Of a DNA stretch of 54,379 bases, positions 8,386-17,531 are shown piece by piece; position 1 is the stretch's first letter, and each line of letters begins with the position of its first letter. Source of the DNA: CAZGSN01 sp964371655. Lineage in GTDB: Bacteria > Desulfobacterota > Binatia > HRBIN30. Location of the stretch: contig CAYJOD010000037.1 in assembly GCA_964371655.1 (NCBI GenBank), positions 1 through 54,379 of the forward strand, written 5' to 3'. The notes under the pieces are model-generated. The model saw only the letters and a program-made list of their open reading frames with translations, made no database searches and was not told the origin of the DNA. The position numbers were made by a program, and so were the translations under genes.

Positions 8386-8837
8386 GCATTTGCTCCCACC
8401 GCGACCCAGCTCGTGCGGCAAATTCTAATGCCGCGGGCGTGAGCCGCCGCGGACACCCCACGATGGTTCGATCTGACCGGTCCTGCCTACCCCCGCGGTC
8501 CTATCCAGCTTTGAATTAGCCCGCGAGGTCGGTCTGATTGTTCACACACTTCTCGGGTCATCCCTTGTACTCCGCGCTGCTGTGTACTCCCGCTTGCTTC
8601 ACGCCGTCAATCGTTAGCGGTGCCCGCACGAGTCTGCCCCGGGAAACGACACCTCGCCATGCACCGAGCAAACAGGACCGGGAGACAACCACGGATTACA
8701 CGGATCGCACGGATGGAATCCTTTCAACGTTCTGAATACCGCTCAGTCCACTTCCTTCAGGCGTCCGTGCCATCCGTGTAATCCGTGGTCAGCACTCCGG
8801 CTGCGCAAGCGCGGACATCGGGGCCGTCCCCCCCGAC
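8386..8837. other. Intergenic region with a CACGGAT inverted repeat
   Basis: A 452-base gap. Besides the inverted repeat at 8688-8789 I see only unremarkable sequence and no credible small gene. Confidence 0.5.
8688..8789. repeat. ACCACGGAT hairpin repeat
   Basis: Left arm ACCACGGATTACACGGAT (8688-8705) and right arm ATCCGTGTAATCCGTGGT (8772-8789) are exact complements, with further partial pairing inside. The arms match the inner arms of the TIR elements at 5963, 41424 and 44769, but the outer CCCGAAAAC termini are absent here. Confidence 0.8.
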
Positions 8838-9707
8838 TCATCTCAGCTCGGCGGCGACCAAGCCGGCGCAGTGGATGGCGTTGCTGGGGTGGGGGATCGT
8901 ATCGCAGGAGATGACACGTTCGACACCGGCGCTGCGAATGCGGCGCATGGCGCCGCTCGCAAAGATCGCGTGCACCACCACCGCTTCGATATGAGTGACG
9001 CCATGGCGGCGCAGAGCCTGCGCCGTTGCCGCGATCGTGACGCCGCTGCTCGCGATGTCGTCGACGATCACGGCACGCCGGCATCCGGCAACGGCCGGGA
9101 GAGTGACGCGGACGCTGCGATCGGCGTAACGCTGCTTGCGCCCAACGATCCACGGGCTGCCGGCAGCGGCGGCGATGGTCCGCACCCATGGCTCGGACTC
9201 GGCGTCGGGACCGACGACGAGGGCACCGCGGCGGCCGCGGTGTAACCACGCCGCGATTGCCGGCGCCGCGGTCAGCGATTTGCCGGGGACGACTTCACCC
9301 AGCTGTGCGATGCGGTGCAAGTGCGCCTCGATCGTCAGCACACGTTCGAAGCCGCTGCCGAGCCAGCTGCCGACGACGCGCTGCGACAGCGGCTCCCCCG
9401 GATGGAAGACTTCATCTTGGCGCATGTACGGCAGGTACGGCGCGACGAGCGTGATGCGCTTCGCGCCGGCGCGTCGTAAGGCGTCGGCGGCGAGCAGGGT
9501 CTCGACCAACTTGGTGTCTGGATCGTGCAGCGATCGCACCAACACGGCATGGCGGGCTACGGGGGTGCGCACCCGCACCAAGGTTTCACCATCCGGAAAG
9601 CGGTGCTCGGCGATTCTTGCCAACGGCGCCGCGCCGAGCTCGCGCCCCAGCCGGCGGGCGAACCTTGAGCTATCGGCGAAGAAATGAATTTGCGCGCGAT
9701 CGGTCAC
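8838..9707 (-). CDS. Ribose-phosphate pyrophosphokinase-like protein (PRPP synthetase family)
   Basis: A 289-residue Prs-family protein, shorter than typical bacterial Prs (about 315). Visible motifs: RFPDGE (36-41), the PYLPYMRQD segment (90-98), VGPDAESE (165-172), and the PRPP/phosphate loop VIVDDIASSGVT (213-224), which departs from the usual bacterial VDDMIDTGGT and resembles archaeal-type loops. K191 and R193 occupy the flexible-loop position (VGRKQR). It would make PRPP from ribose 5-phosphate and ATP, or act on a related ribose phosphate. GTG start. Its position beside the AMP/thymidine phosphorylase argues for a dedicated salvage role rather than the housekeeping enzyme (inference). 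Confidence 0.85.
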   Translation of the reverse strand: MTDRAQIHFFADSSRFARRLGRELGAAPLARIAEHRFPDGETLVRVRTPVARHAVLVRSLHDPDTKLVETLLAADALRRAGAKRITLVAPYLPYMRQDEVFHPGEPLSQRVVGSWLGSGFERVLTIEAHLHRIAQLGEVVPGKSLTAAPAIAAWLHRGRRGALVVGPDAESEPWVRTIAAAAGSPWIVGRKQRYADRSVRVTLPAVAGCRRAVIVDDIASSGVTIAATAQALRRHGVTHIEAVVVHAIFASGAMRRIRSAGVERVISCDTIPHPSNAIHCAGLVAAELR

Positions 9708-9716
9708 GAGCGTCGT

Positions 9717-10709
9717 TTACGGCGTCGCTGCCCCGCTGAAGGCGGGGACAAACACATCATCGCGCAGGCGAATGCGGCTGATGGTGGCTGGGGCAATGGG
9801 GCGACCATCGCCATAGCTGGAGCCGATACGCAACGTCGCATCGGCGGCGATCTGGATCGGGTGCTCGATTGCGTCGGTCGAAACCAGGGTGCCGTTCACG
9901 TAGAGGGAGAGCTGCTTGTCATCCCACGTCGCGGCGATCTGTTGCGACGACCCAGGTTCCCACTGGTCGACCTTGGTGGTGACCACGTGACGCACGTCGC
10001 CGGCGTCGATGATCTCGAACTGCAGCAGGTTGCCCAGCTTCGTCACCTTGGCGCTGTCGCCGAGGGAAACGAAGTCGGCATAGCCGACCGACTCGTCCCA
10101 TTGCGGCTTGAGATCGAAGGCGATGGTTCCCGTGTCACCTTGGATACGACCGGGACGGTCGACCTCGACCTGATCATCGCTGCGAAACTGGGCGTCCTCG
10201 CCACTATCGTAAAACACGTCGATGGCGGGCACCTCCGGCAACGGTGGAGGCGGCGCGGGCTCGGGAGTCACGGGAAGCACGCGCGCTGCCGCCCCGAGCA
10301 GCCGCTGCGTGTCCGACAGCGGCTCTGCCAGGCGCTGTCGTGCAGGGTCGCTGTCGATCGGAAGCGGCGCGGCGCGGCGCTCTTGCGGACGCGGAGGACG
10401 CACCGCGGCTTGTACGGATCCAGCCACTGTCCCCACCGTCGTGGCGCTGCCGGTGGCTGCCGAATCACCAGTGGTGTTGCCTGCGTCCGCGTCCGCAGAC
10501 GCATCGCCCTGGTTGCGCGCGACAGTGGCACCGCGCCTCGCTGATGCGGCGGCGTCCGTCGTCGCCGAAGTCTGCGGTGATCCGGTTTGGGTCGTGCCAA
10601 TGTCGCGCCGGGGCGAAAGCTCCGACGGCGGGTTGCGAGGCGCTTGCAGGGCGATCCATGCGACGATGAGAACGGCAACGGCAACGACGGCTGTCTGAAT
10701 CTTCGTCAT
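9717..10709 (-). CDS. Membrane-anchored protein with a LamG/concanavalin A-like C-terminal domain
   Basis: 330 residues. After ATG at 10709 there is one N-terminal membrane segment (TAVVAVAVLIVAWIALQ), a long low-complexity Ala/Thr/Ser/Pro region to about residue 165 that probably spans the envelope, and a C-terminal domain of about 155 residues with FYDSGEDAQF, GTIAFDLKPQW, ATWDDKQLSLYVNGTLVST and LRIGSSYGDG. That pattern is typical of LamG/ConA-like jelly-roll lectin folds that bind carbohydrate or protein ligands. The open frame upstream of M10709 runs only through a hairpin repeat, so that start was rejected. It ends 9 bases before the PRPP-synthetase-like gene begins on the same strand. 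Confidence 0.65.
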   Translation of the reverse strand: MTKIQTAVVAVAVLIVAWIALQAPRNPPSELSPRRDIGTTQTGSPQTSATTDAAASARRGATVARNQGDASADADAGNTTGDSAATGSATTVGTVAGSVQAAVRPPRPQERRAAPLPIDSDPARQRLAEPLSDTQRLLGAAARVLPVTPEPAPPPPLPEVPAIDVFYDSGEDAQFRSDDQVEVDRPGRIQGDTGTIAFDLKPQWDESVGYADFVSLGDSAKVTKLGNLLQFEIIDAGDVRHVVTTKVDQWEPGSSQQIAATWDDKQLSLYVNGTLVSTDAIEHPIQIAADATLRIGSSYGDGRPIAPATISRIRLRDDVFVPAFSGAATP

Positions 10710-10751
10710 GGTAGCCAGTGCGAGCCTAGCTCGCTGCGCTCGCAAACTCGC

Positions 10752-10860
10752 GAGGGGCCAAGGGATTAGGCACAGTGGGACAAAGGGAAGAGAAGGATGA
10801 TCGGATAAGCTGTCTTCCCTTTGCCCCTGAGCCCTTTGCTCCCTTGTCCCTTTGCACTTG
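10752..10860. repeat. Purine/pyrimidine inverted repeat
   Basis: Left half rich in GGGACAAAGGGAAGAG, right half CTGTCTTCCCTTTGCCCC and TCCCTTGTCCCTTTGCAC; the two halves are imperfectly complementary. Same style as the inverted repeats at 17532 and 24523 but different sequence. Confidence 0.6.
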
Positions 10861-10877
10861 TGCAATTTCCAAGAAAT

Positions 10878-11099
10878 CTATGAGTCGCGCTTCGCGAGCC
10901 AAGCGGCGCGGCAGCCGCGATTGCGGCAAAACCAACGTCCGGCATCGGCGAACGCGGTCACACATCTTTCTTCGCCACCGGCGAGGCGAATGATCGGATG
11001 CTTCTCCGCACAGTGTGCGCAGATGACGAGGCGGCCGGCACCGCCCGTAGCCGGCGCCTTGACGCCGCGCCGTGCTCGTAGATCAAGAACGTTGCCCAT
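10878..11099 (-). CDS. Small zinc-ribbon-like protein
   Basis: 73 residues with two cysteine pairs, CAHC (about residue 27) and CRNRGC (about 59), spaced as in a small zinc finger or ribbon, plus a Trp-rich end (RWFCRNRGCRAAW). Function unknown; such proteins often bind nucleic acid or protein partners. ATG at 11099 has no good ribosome binding site, so the start is uncertain. It lies between the LamG-like gene and the GH5 gene, all on the minus strand. Confidence 0.5.
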   Translation of the reverse strand: MGNVLDLRARRGVKAPATGGAGRLVICAHCAEKHPIIRLAGGEERCVTAFADAGRWFCRNRGCRAAWLAKRDS

Positions 11100-11164
11100 A
11101 CGTGCTGGGGCAGTATAGTCCCCGATCGGCGGGCGAATGCAAGCGGGCTTCGAGGACGGCTGGG

Positions 11165-12655
11165 TCAGCTTGGGGTCGAGGGGTGAATCGTGATCGTGGC
11201 CTCGTGTACGGCGGCGTCGAACCAGACCGAGAGGACGTCGCGCGCCGCGTCCCACTGGCTGTGCCACTGTCCATCGGGGGCTGAGGTCTCGACACTCCAG
11301 CCGTCGGCGTAGAAGCGATGCTCCGGCACGTAGATCTCGGTCGGCGCTGCCAGGCTTGGGTCGGGAATCAGGGTCATCTTGAAAACCTTCGAGGCGGCAT
11401 CGAAGGAGAGCGATTCCAGAGCGCCGGCGATCTTCTGCGGGTAGGTGCGGATCAAAACGTTGAGGCTCGGCCGCTCGCTCAGATCGGCGTTGAGGAAGCT
11501 CCAGCCGCCGGGATCATAGGCCCAATAGGCCCAACCTGCGCGCATACGATCGGCGGTGTCTACCACGTTCTGCATGAACACGGTCGAGTTGCCCCAGCTC
11601 GGGTCCAGCCCCCATTCGCCGATGAGCAACGGTGATTGCTGCGTCGCGACCTCGCTGCGGCGCTGCCATTCCCAATTCTCGATCGCCGGATCCGCTTGCG
11701 CATCGTAGCGAAGATTGGCTTCGAGCATGACCGAGTATAAATGCGGCGCCATGGCGACGCGCTTGTCCCCGCCGCGCGGGTCCTCGATGACGCCGAGGAA
11801 CGATGGTGCGCCGTTGCCGGGCGCGCCGTAGCGCGGTTCAAAGAAGATCCAGCCGTCCGGGTCTTCTTGGCGGATGCGGTTGATCGCACGCTGATAGAAC
11901 GGCCGCAAGCGGGTGCGGTCGAATTGCGGCGACTTGCTGTTGGGTAGCGGTGGCAGGCCGATCGCTTCGGGGGCGTCGAACATCGAGCCCGGGTGCGGCT
12001 CGTTCATCAGGTCGTAGCCGAGGACGGCCGGGTGATTTTTGAAGCGCTTTGCCACCGCGGCCCACGCTTCGAAGTAATGATCCTGCAGGTCGTGATTCGG
12101 CCCGTCGTAGTTCCAGAAGTTGTCGAAGGCGCGCCGGACCGCAGGCTGGAAGTAGTTCAGGTACCACAGCGGCTGCAACGAAAACGGCAGACCGTCGTCG
12201 CGGACCGCCCAATCCGGGGCGCCGTCGCCGCCAATGCGTTGGCCGTAAACGTCCTGATGCATGTCGATCATCACGTACATGCCGGCGTGCGCAAACCAAT
12301 CGAGGCGTTCCTGAATCCGATCGAGATAGGCGGAATCTATGCTACCGGGCTGCGGCTCCAAGGCGTCCCAGAGGATCAAGTAGCGCGCGAAGTTGAAGCC
12401 GAAGTCGCGCCCCATGCGTGCCACCTCGGCCTCCGAGATCACCGGCAGGCGCAGCGGGTCGCTCTTCGCAGAGCTGGCGACGTTGGCGCCGTGGAGGATC
12501 AAGGCGCGACCGTCGCGGGCGTAGATGAGATTGGAGTCCCGTGGCAGGGCGGCGAGCGGTGCCGGCGTAGGATCGCTGTCGCCGCATCCGAACACCAGCG
12601 CGGCAGAGACCAGCACCGCCGCCCAACTGGCGGCTGATCGCGGTGACGACCACAT
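11165..12655 (-). CDS. GH5 family glycosidase lipoprotein, endoglycoceramidase-like
   Basis: 496 residues. A lipoprotein signal peptide ends in VFGC (Cys24). The catalytic barrel carries DMHQDVYGQR (131-140), the acid/base Glu in YDLMNEP (E219) and the nucleophile in LIGEWG (E347), the arrangement of GH5 endoglycoceramidases and related beta-glycosidases. A C-terminal beta-sandwich of about 100 residues follows, as in endoglycoceramidase. It would cleave beta-glycosidic bonds of glycolipids or glycans outside the cell. Its ATG shares one base with the stop of the SDR gene (TGATG), so the two are translationally coupled. Substrate specificity is inference from overall layout. Confidence 0.8.
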   Translation of the reverse strand: MWSSPRSAASWAAVLVSAALVFGCGDSDPTPAPLAALPRDSNLIYARDGRALILHGANVASSAKSDPLRLPVISEAEVARMGRDFGFNFARYLILWDALEPQPGSIDSAYLDRIQERLDWFAHAGMYVMIDMHQDVYGQRIGGDGAPDWAVRDDGLPFSLQPLWYLNYFQPAVRRAFDNFWNYDGPNHDLQDHYFEAWAAVAKRFKNHPAVLGYDLMNEPHPGSMFDAPEAIGLPPLPNSKSPQFDRTRLRPFYQRAINRIRQEDPDGWIFFEPRYGAPGNGAPSFLGVIEDPRGGDKRVAMAPHLYSVMLEANLRYDAQADPAIENWEWQRRSEVATQQSPLLIGEWGLDPSWGNSTVFMQNVVDTADRMRAGWAYWAYDPGGWSFLNADLSERPSLNVLIRTYPQKIAGALESLSFDAASKVFKMTLIPDPSLAAPTEIYVPEHRFYADGWSVETSAPDGQWHSQWDAARDVLSVWFDAAVHEATITIHPSTPS

Positions 12656-13491
12656 CAGGATGCCGACCCCTTCGCCCCCGGAAGACGCCGTGTGCGCAGC
12701 GCCAGCAGCTTCGGCATCAGCTTATGGAAGGCGACCGGGAAGTAACGTTTCAGGCGCCACAGCACGCGGCCGTCACGATGCGGCAGAATATACAAGTCGC
12801 CGCGCGCCGCAGCGTCGATGGCGATGCGCGCGACCTCGCCGGCTTGGATCTTTGCCGCTGACATCATCTGTTGCACCAGTTCGGTCATCTGCGCCTCGGT
12901 GTGCATACGCGCGGAATTGACGATGTTGGTTTGGAAGAAGGTTGGACAAAGAACGCTGACGCCGATGTCGTCGTCGATGAGCTCTCCGTACAGAGTTTCG
13001 GACAACGCCACCACCGCCGACTTCGTCGTGTTGTAGGGCCCGAGTTTCGCCGAGGCGATGAGCCCAGCGGTGGAGGCGACGTTGAGGATGTGGCCGCTGC
13101 GTTGCCGCCGCAGGCGCGGCACGAAGACGTGGCAGCCGTGAACTACGCCCCAGAAGTTGACGCCGACGATCCATTGCCAGCTCTCGATCGGGATCTCGCC
13201 GACGAGCCCGCCGACGGCGACGCCGGCGTTGTTGATCACCAGATCGACGCCGCCCAGGCGGCGCTCCGCTTCGTCGGCGAGCTCTACGACGTCGTCGAGC
13301 TTGGACACGTCACAGCGCAGCGCGTACGCCTCGGCGGCGCCCAGGCCGGCGATCGTTGCCTTGACTCCATCGAGGTCGATGTCGCTGGCAAGAATGCGGG
13401 CGCCGCGCCGCGCCAGCTCGATGCACAGGGCGCGACCGAGTCCGCTGCCGGCGCCGGTCACAACCGCACGGGGACTTGTAGGGAAGGGCAT
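12655..13491 (-). CDS. Short-chain dehydrogenase/reductase
   Basis: 278 residues from ATG 13491. Classical SDR features: TGAGSGLG cofactor loop, DID acidic residue after beta-2 suggesting NAD preference, NNAG, catalytic Ser in NVASTAG and YNTTK (Tyr-x3-Lys). The C-terminal tail of about 50 residues (FPVAFHKLMPKLL) is like SDRs acting on lipids or hydrophobic alcohols. An in-frame TTG or GTG further upstream would add up to 12 residues. It is coupled to the downstream GH5 gene by a TGATG overlap, so both may act on one substrate class. Confidence 0.85.
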   Translation of the reverse strand: MPFPTSPRAVVTGAGSGLGRALCIELARRGARILASDIDLDGVKATIAGLGAAEAYALRCDVSKLDDVVELADEAERRLGGVDLVINNAGVAVGGLVGEIPIESWQWIVGVNFWGVVHGCHVFVPRLRRQRSGHILNVASTAGLIASAKLGPYNTTKSAVVALSETLYGELIDDDIGVSVLCPTFFQTNIVNSARMHTEAQMTELVQQMMSAAKIQAGEVARIAIDAAARGDLYILPHRDGRVLWRLKRYFPVAFHKLMPKLLALRTRRLPGAKGSAS

Positions 13492-13578
13492 GCCCAGGCG
13501 TGTACGTCGGCTACTCGACACAGTCAATTCAAGGGGCCGCGATCATTGCTGAGAGGGCACGATGACCGCGTAAGCAAT

Positions 13579-13612
13579 CTCACGACTCACCGCTCCCTCA
13601 CGGTCGCGGCTC
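13579..13612 (-). repeat. 8-copy intergenic repeat, copy C
   Basis: Minus-strand copy (CACCGCTCCCTCACGGTCGC) in the divergent gap between the SDR and DUF3604 genes. Confidence 0.75.
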
Positions 13613-13732
13613 TGGTTGGTTTCCGCAGTCGCCCTGCGCCCTGTCTGCCAATTTCCCGTCCATTGTTTGATTAATCCCGACACCGCGATAAGGAAGGACT
13701 CGACTCGCCCATCGGGTCTGAGGGAGGATCGT

Positions 13733-15991
13733 ATGCGGAGGTTCGTAGTCAGACTGGCCGGAGCAGCGCTGGGCACCTGTTTGTTCACGATCCTGGTTGT
13801 TGGCTGCGGCCAGCACGAGGGGCCGGGAAGGATCGAAGGTAAACGCGTTTCCGACGCGGCGCTCGCGGAACGCAGCCGGCGGCAGGCCGACGCCGTCGCC
13901 AAGCTCATCCCCGACGCGTCGTCGCGACCGCCGGCGGAGAAGCAGGTCCTGTTCGGCGACCTGCACGTGCACACCACCTTCTCGGCCGATGCCTTCATTC
14001 GCAGCCTGCCGATGTTGCAGGGCGAAGGTACCCACCCACCGGCGGATGCCTGCGACTTCGCGCGCTACTGCTCGCAGCTGGATTTCTGGAGCATCAACGA
14101 TCACGCCGAGGCGGTCTCGCCGGCGCACTGGGCCGAGACCAAGGAATCGATCCGTCAGTGCAACGCGGTGGCCGGTGATCCGAAGAACCCGGACATGGTC
14201 GCGTTCCTGGGCTGGGAGTGGACGCAGGTCGGCGCGACAGCGGAGACGCACTACGGCCACAAGAACGTTATCTTCAAGGACACCGACGAGGACAAAGTAC
14301 CCAAACGTCCGATCAGCGCGCTCGACGAGCGCCTCATCGGCATGATGCGCCAGCAACTCCCGTTGTGGCAGCGCCTGCGCTTTCCAATGCTCGATTTCGC
14401 GAATCGGCAGCAGTACCTCGACTTCGGCGTCTACCAGGAAGAGCTCGCGAAGTCGGACGTCTGTCCGACCGGTGTCGATACACGCGAGCTCCCGCTGAGC
14501 TGTTCCGAGACCGCCCACACCCCGCGCGAGCTCTTCGAGAAGCTGTCGCAGTGGGGCTTCGATACGATCGTGATCCCGCACGGAAATACCTGGGGTCTGT
14601 ACACACCGGCGGGCTCGTCGTGGGACAAGCAGCTCACCGCCGGGCAGAATGACCCGCAGAAGCAGACGTTGATCGAAGTCTTCTCCGGCCATGGCAATTC
14701 GGAGGAGTTTCGCGACTGGAAGGAAGTTGCCTTCGACGATAAGGGCGAGGCGATTTGCCCAGCGCCGACGAAGAACTACCTGCCGTGCTGCTGGCAGGCC
14801 GGAGAGATCATTCGCGCCCGCTGCGGCGGCGTCAGTGCCGAAGAATGTGAGAAGCGCGTGCGCGTCGCGCAGAAGAACTTCCTCGATGCCGGGACCGGGG
14901 GGCGCTCGACCTTGCCGGGCACACCCATCGAGGATTGGAAGGACTGCGGTCAATGCCGCGATTGCTTCACCCCGGCCTTCAACTACCGCCCGGGGGTGTC
15001 GACGCAGTACGCCATGGCACTCACCAACTTCGACGACCCAGCCGCTCCGACGCATTTCCGCTTCGGCTTCCTCAGCTCGAGCGACAACCACAGCGCTCGT
15101 CCCGGAACCGGATACAAGGACTACAAGCGGCGCATGATGACGGAAACCACCGGGGCACGCGACGAGGTATGGCACGAGCGCATCCTCGGTGCGCAGCCGC
15201 CATCAGGGTCCGAGTCGGTGGAGTTCAAGCCCGGGGGCCCCGGCGATATCACGCGCGTGATGAAGACGGTGGACGTCGAACGCCAGGCGTCGTTCTTCAT
15301 GACTGGTGGCCTGGTCGCGGTACACAGCTCCGGTCGCGACCGCGACTCCATCTGGTCCGCCCTCAAGCACCGCGAGGTCTACGGCACCAGCGGCGAGCGC
15401 ATCTTGTTATGGTTCGATCTGCTCAATGGTCCAAACGGGCCACTGGCGATGGGTTCGGAGACGAGACTCGATCACTCCCCGCGCTTCCGCGTGCGCGCCG
15501 CCGGCTCCTTCAAACAAAAGCCTGGCTGTGGGGAAACATCGACGAGCGCCCTCAGCCCGGAGCGTCTCGAGCGCCTGTGTCGTGGCGAGTGTTACAACCC
15601 GAGCGACGAGCGCTACCGCATCACTCGCATCGAGGTGATCCGCATTCGGCCGCAGCAGTACAAGGGCGAGCCGATGCGACCGTTGATCGAGGATCCGTGG
15701 CGCCGGTTCGAATGTCCTCCGGATCCGGAAGGCTGTGCCGTCGAGTTCGGCGATGCCGAGTTCCTCTCCGGCGGACGCGATGCTCTCTACTACGCCCGCG
15801 CCATTCAGGAGCCGACACAGGCGATCAACGCCGGTGGTCTACGCTGCACCTACAACGCCGCCGGCGAGTGCGAGAAGACCAATCCGTGTTTTGGTGATTA
15901 CCGCACATCGTTTGACGACGATTGCCTGAGCCCGGTCGAAGAACGGGCGTGGTCGTCGCCGATCTACTTGAACGTCGTGCCCGGCTCGTAG
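13733..15991 (+). CDS. DUF3604 family lipoprotein (PHP-like metalloenzyme domain)
   Basis: 752 residues from ATG 13733, which follows GGGAGGA; a lipoprotein signal (FTILVVGC) comes first. The body matches the DUF3604 family: metal-ligand motifs GDLHVHTTFSADA, INDHAE, GWEWTQ, HYGHKNVIF, PHGNTWG and SSDNHSARPGTGYK, resembling the PHP phosphoesterase fold with several histidines for two or three metals. Function of the family is not settled; it is often found near sulfatases and hydrolases in environmental bacteria. Unusually rich in cysteines after residue 330, suggesting disulfides in the periplasm or outside. Gap upstream is a shared divergent promoter region containing one repeat. Confidence 0.8.
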   Translation: MRRFVVRLAGAALGTCLFTILVVGCGQHEGPGRIEGKRVSDAALAERSRRQADAVAKLIPDASSRPPAEKQVLFGDLHVHTTFSADAFIRSLPMLQGEGTHPPADACDFARYCSQLDFWSINDHAEAVSPAHWAETKESIRQCNAVAGDPKNPDMVAFLGWEWTQVGATAETHYGHKNVIFKDTDEDKVPKRPISALDERLIGMMRQQLPLWQRLRFPMLDFANRQQYLDFGVYQEELAKSDVCPTGVDTRELPLSCSETAHTPRELFEKLSQWGFDTIVIPHGNTWGLYTPAGSSWDKQLTAGQNDPQKQTLIEVFSGHGNSEEFRDWKEVAFDDKGEAICPAPTKNYLPCCWQAGEIIRARCGGVSAEECEKRVRVAQKNFLDAGTGGRSTLPGTPIEDWKDCGQCRDCFTPAFNYRPGVSTQYAMALTNFDDPAAPTHFRFGFLSSSDNHSARPGTGYKDYKRRMMTETTGARDEVWHERILGAQPPSGSESVEFKPGGPGDITRVMKTVDVERQASFFMTGGLVAVHSSGRDRDSIWSALKHREVYGTSGERILLWFDLLNGPNGPLAMGSETRLDHSPRFRVRAAGSFKQKPGCGETSTSALSPERLERLCRGECYNPSDERYRITRIEVIRIRPQQYKGEPMRPLIEDPWRRFECPPDPEGCAVEFGDAEFLSGGRDALYYARAIQEPTQAINAGGLRCTYNAAGECEKTNPCFGDYRTSFDDDCLSPVEERAWSSPIYLNVVPGS

Positions 15992-16090
15992 CGCGGGCGC
16001 GCCAACCCTGGCAAAGGCGCAAACGGATCCGGGGCAGAGGGACGAAGGGAAGCGGGCTTCAGAAAAGGGGACACCGTCCAATAGTCCCGT

Positions 16091-17395
16091 TCACTCCGGC
16101 ACGACTACACCGGTTGTCGCTGAGTCGAGCAAGCTGCCGATGTTGTGCACCACCGCGTCCCTTGTGCCAAGCTGCCCGGTTTGGCCGTGCAGCCAGTTCC
16201 ACTCGATGAACCTGACGATCGACGAATGCTCCAGAACGACGTGCGAGATCGCGTTGCGGCGGGCGAAGCGGCCGATGGCGAGGGTCGGTACGCGTGCGCC
16301 GTAGGCCATGCCGTCCACCGTGCTGTTTGGCGGCGGGCTGATGTGATCGAAGTAGCCGCCGCTTTCGTCGTAGGTCAGCAGAATCAGCGTCTTGTCCGCG
16401 TACGGTGAATCAAGCAGCCGTTGCACCAGGGCCGTGGTGAAGTTTACGCCGTCGGCGATGGTCGTGCCGGCGCCGGGGTGCTCGGTGCGGAATCCGATTG
16501 CTTTGACGAAGACGACCGCGGGCAGGGCGTGTGCGTCGATGTCTGTCGACAATTGATCGAAGTCTCGCATGTACGTCGGATTGTCGCGGAAACGCGGGTA
16601 GTACTGAAACGGAATGTCGCTGGGATCGTAGATGCACGGGTAGATACGAAAACCCAGCGGGCAAGCGGGGTCGGCCGCGGCGCAGGTATGCTTGGCGACG
16701 GCGTCGCGCATGGGTTGGTAGCCTTCGATGTAGAAGCTCCATGGCACGCCGGCGTCGGCGAGCAGATCGCCGACCGTCGGATCGCTGTACGAAGCGCGGT
16801 GGCGATTCGGCGAGCACGTCGAGCCGATCGCCTCGGGGACGAAGGTGTTGTCGGGAAAGACGAAGCTGGCGCGCGCCAGATACATGTCGTTGGCCGAGCT
16901 CTGTCCGACCACGGGTTGGAACCAGTGATCGGCGAGCGCGTATTGCCGCGCGTACTGCCAGTAGGCGCCGACGCTGCCTTCGTCGGCGTAGGCAAAGTTA
17001 CGTGGATCGCTGCACTCGGCGGCGGCGGCGCCGGCGACGAATCGATCCATCTTGCCGCCATTGATCTCGCCGGCCTCGCACTCAGCCAGGTGGTTCGGAT
17101 CGAAGAGGGCATGCGCCTCGTCGTCGAGCCGCAACGGCGCCGTCCCGGTTCCGGGGTCGGTCGCTGGTGCCGTCTCGCAGCACGCTGCCGTGCTCGTACA
17201 GGTCGGTGCCGAACCAACCGGCGCCGTGCAGTAGTTGGCAAAGTACGTGTCGAAGCTGATGTTCTCCTGCACGAGGACCACCAGGTGCTCGATGTTCGAG
17301 GTCGTCACGCCAGACGAAGCAGCGATGCGATCGTTGTCCCCACAGGCGGCGACGCAGGTCAGCAAGGCCACGATGAGCAGAGATTGGTAGCGCAC
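16091..17395 (-). CDS. Phospholipase C/acid phosphatase-like phosphoesterase lipoprotein
   Basis: 434 residues, GTG start, lipoprotein signal ending LTCVAAC. The phosphoesterase fold (PF04185-type) is seen in VVLVQENISFDTYF near the N-terminus (metal site and nucleophile region), NGGKMDRF, DHWFQPVVGQSSANDMYL, FYIEGYQP, and the distal metal ligands in LLTYDESGGYFDHISPPP. The family hydrolyses phosphodiesters such as phosphatidylcholine or acts as an acid phosphatase. Paired cysteines suggest disulfides in an exported protein. Substrate not determinable. Stands alone between repeats. Confidence 0.85.
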   Translation of the reverse strand: MRYQSLLIVALLTCVAACGDNDRIAASSGVTTSNIEHLVVLVQENISFDTYFANYCTAPVGSAPTCTSTAACCETAPATDPGTGTAPLRLDDEAHALFDPNHLAECEAGEINGGKMDRFVAGAAAAECSDPRNFAYADEGSVGAYWQYARQYALADHWFQPVVGQSSANDMYLARASFVFPDNTFVPEAIGSTCSPNRHRASYSDPTVGDLLADAGVPWSFYIEGYQPMRDAVAKHTCAAADPACPLGFRIYPCIYDPSDIPFQYYPRFRDNPTYMRDFDQLSTDIDAHALPAVVFVKAIGFRTEHPGAGTTIADGVNFTTALVQRLLDSPYADKTLILLTYDESGGYFDHISPPPNSTVDGMAYGARVPTLAIGRFARRNAISHVVLEHSSIVRFIEWNWLHGQTGQLGTRDAVVHNIGSLLDSATTGVVVPE

Positions 17396-17531
17396 GCTGG
17401 GTATCTACCTCAGTTGCACGAGATTGTCACAAGCCGGTAACGTCGAGAGGCGTCAGAGACTAGTGCCCTGAGTCAGAAGTTCGCCGAAGAAGTGCAGGCC
17501 GAAGCACCCTCACCCCGGCCCTCTCCCAGAG

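Noticed and set aside
13598..15175. Minus-strand frame of 525 codons opposite the DUF3604 gene
   Set aside because: The DUF3604 frame has lipobox, metal motifs and a ribosome site; the antisense has none.
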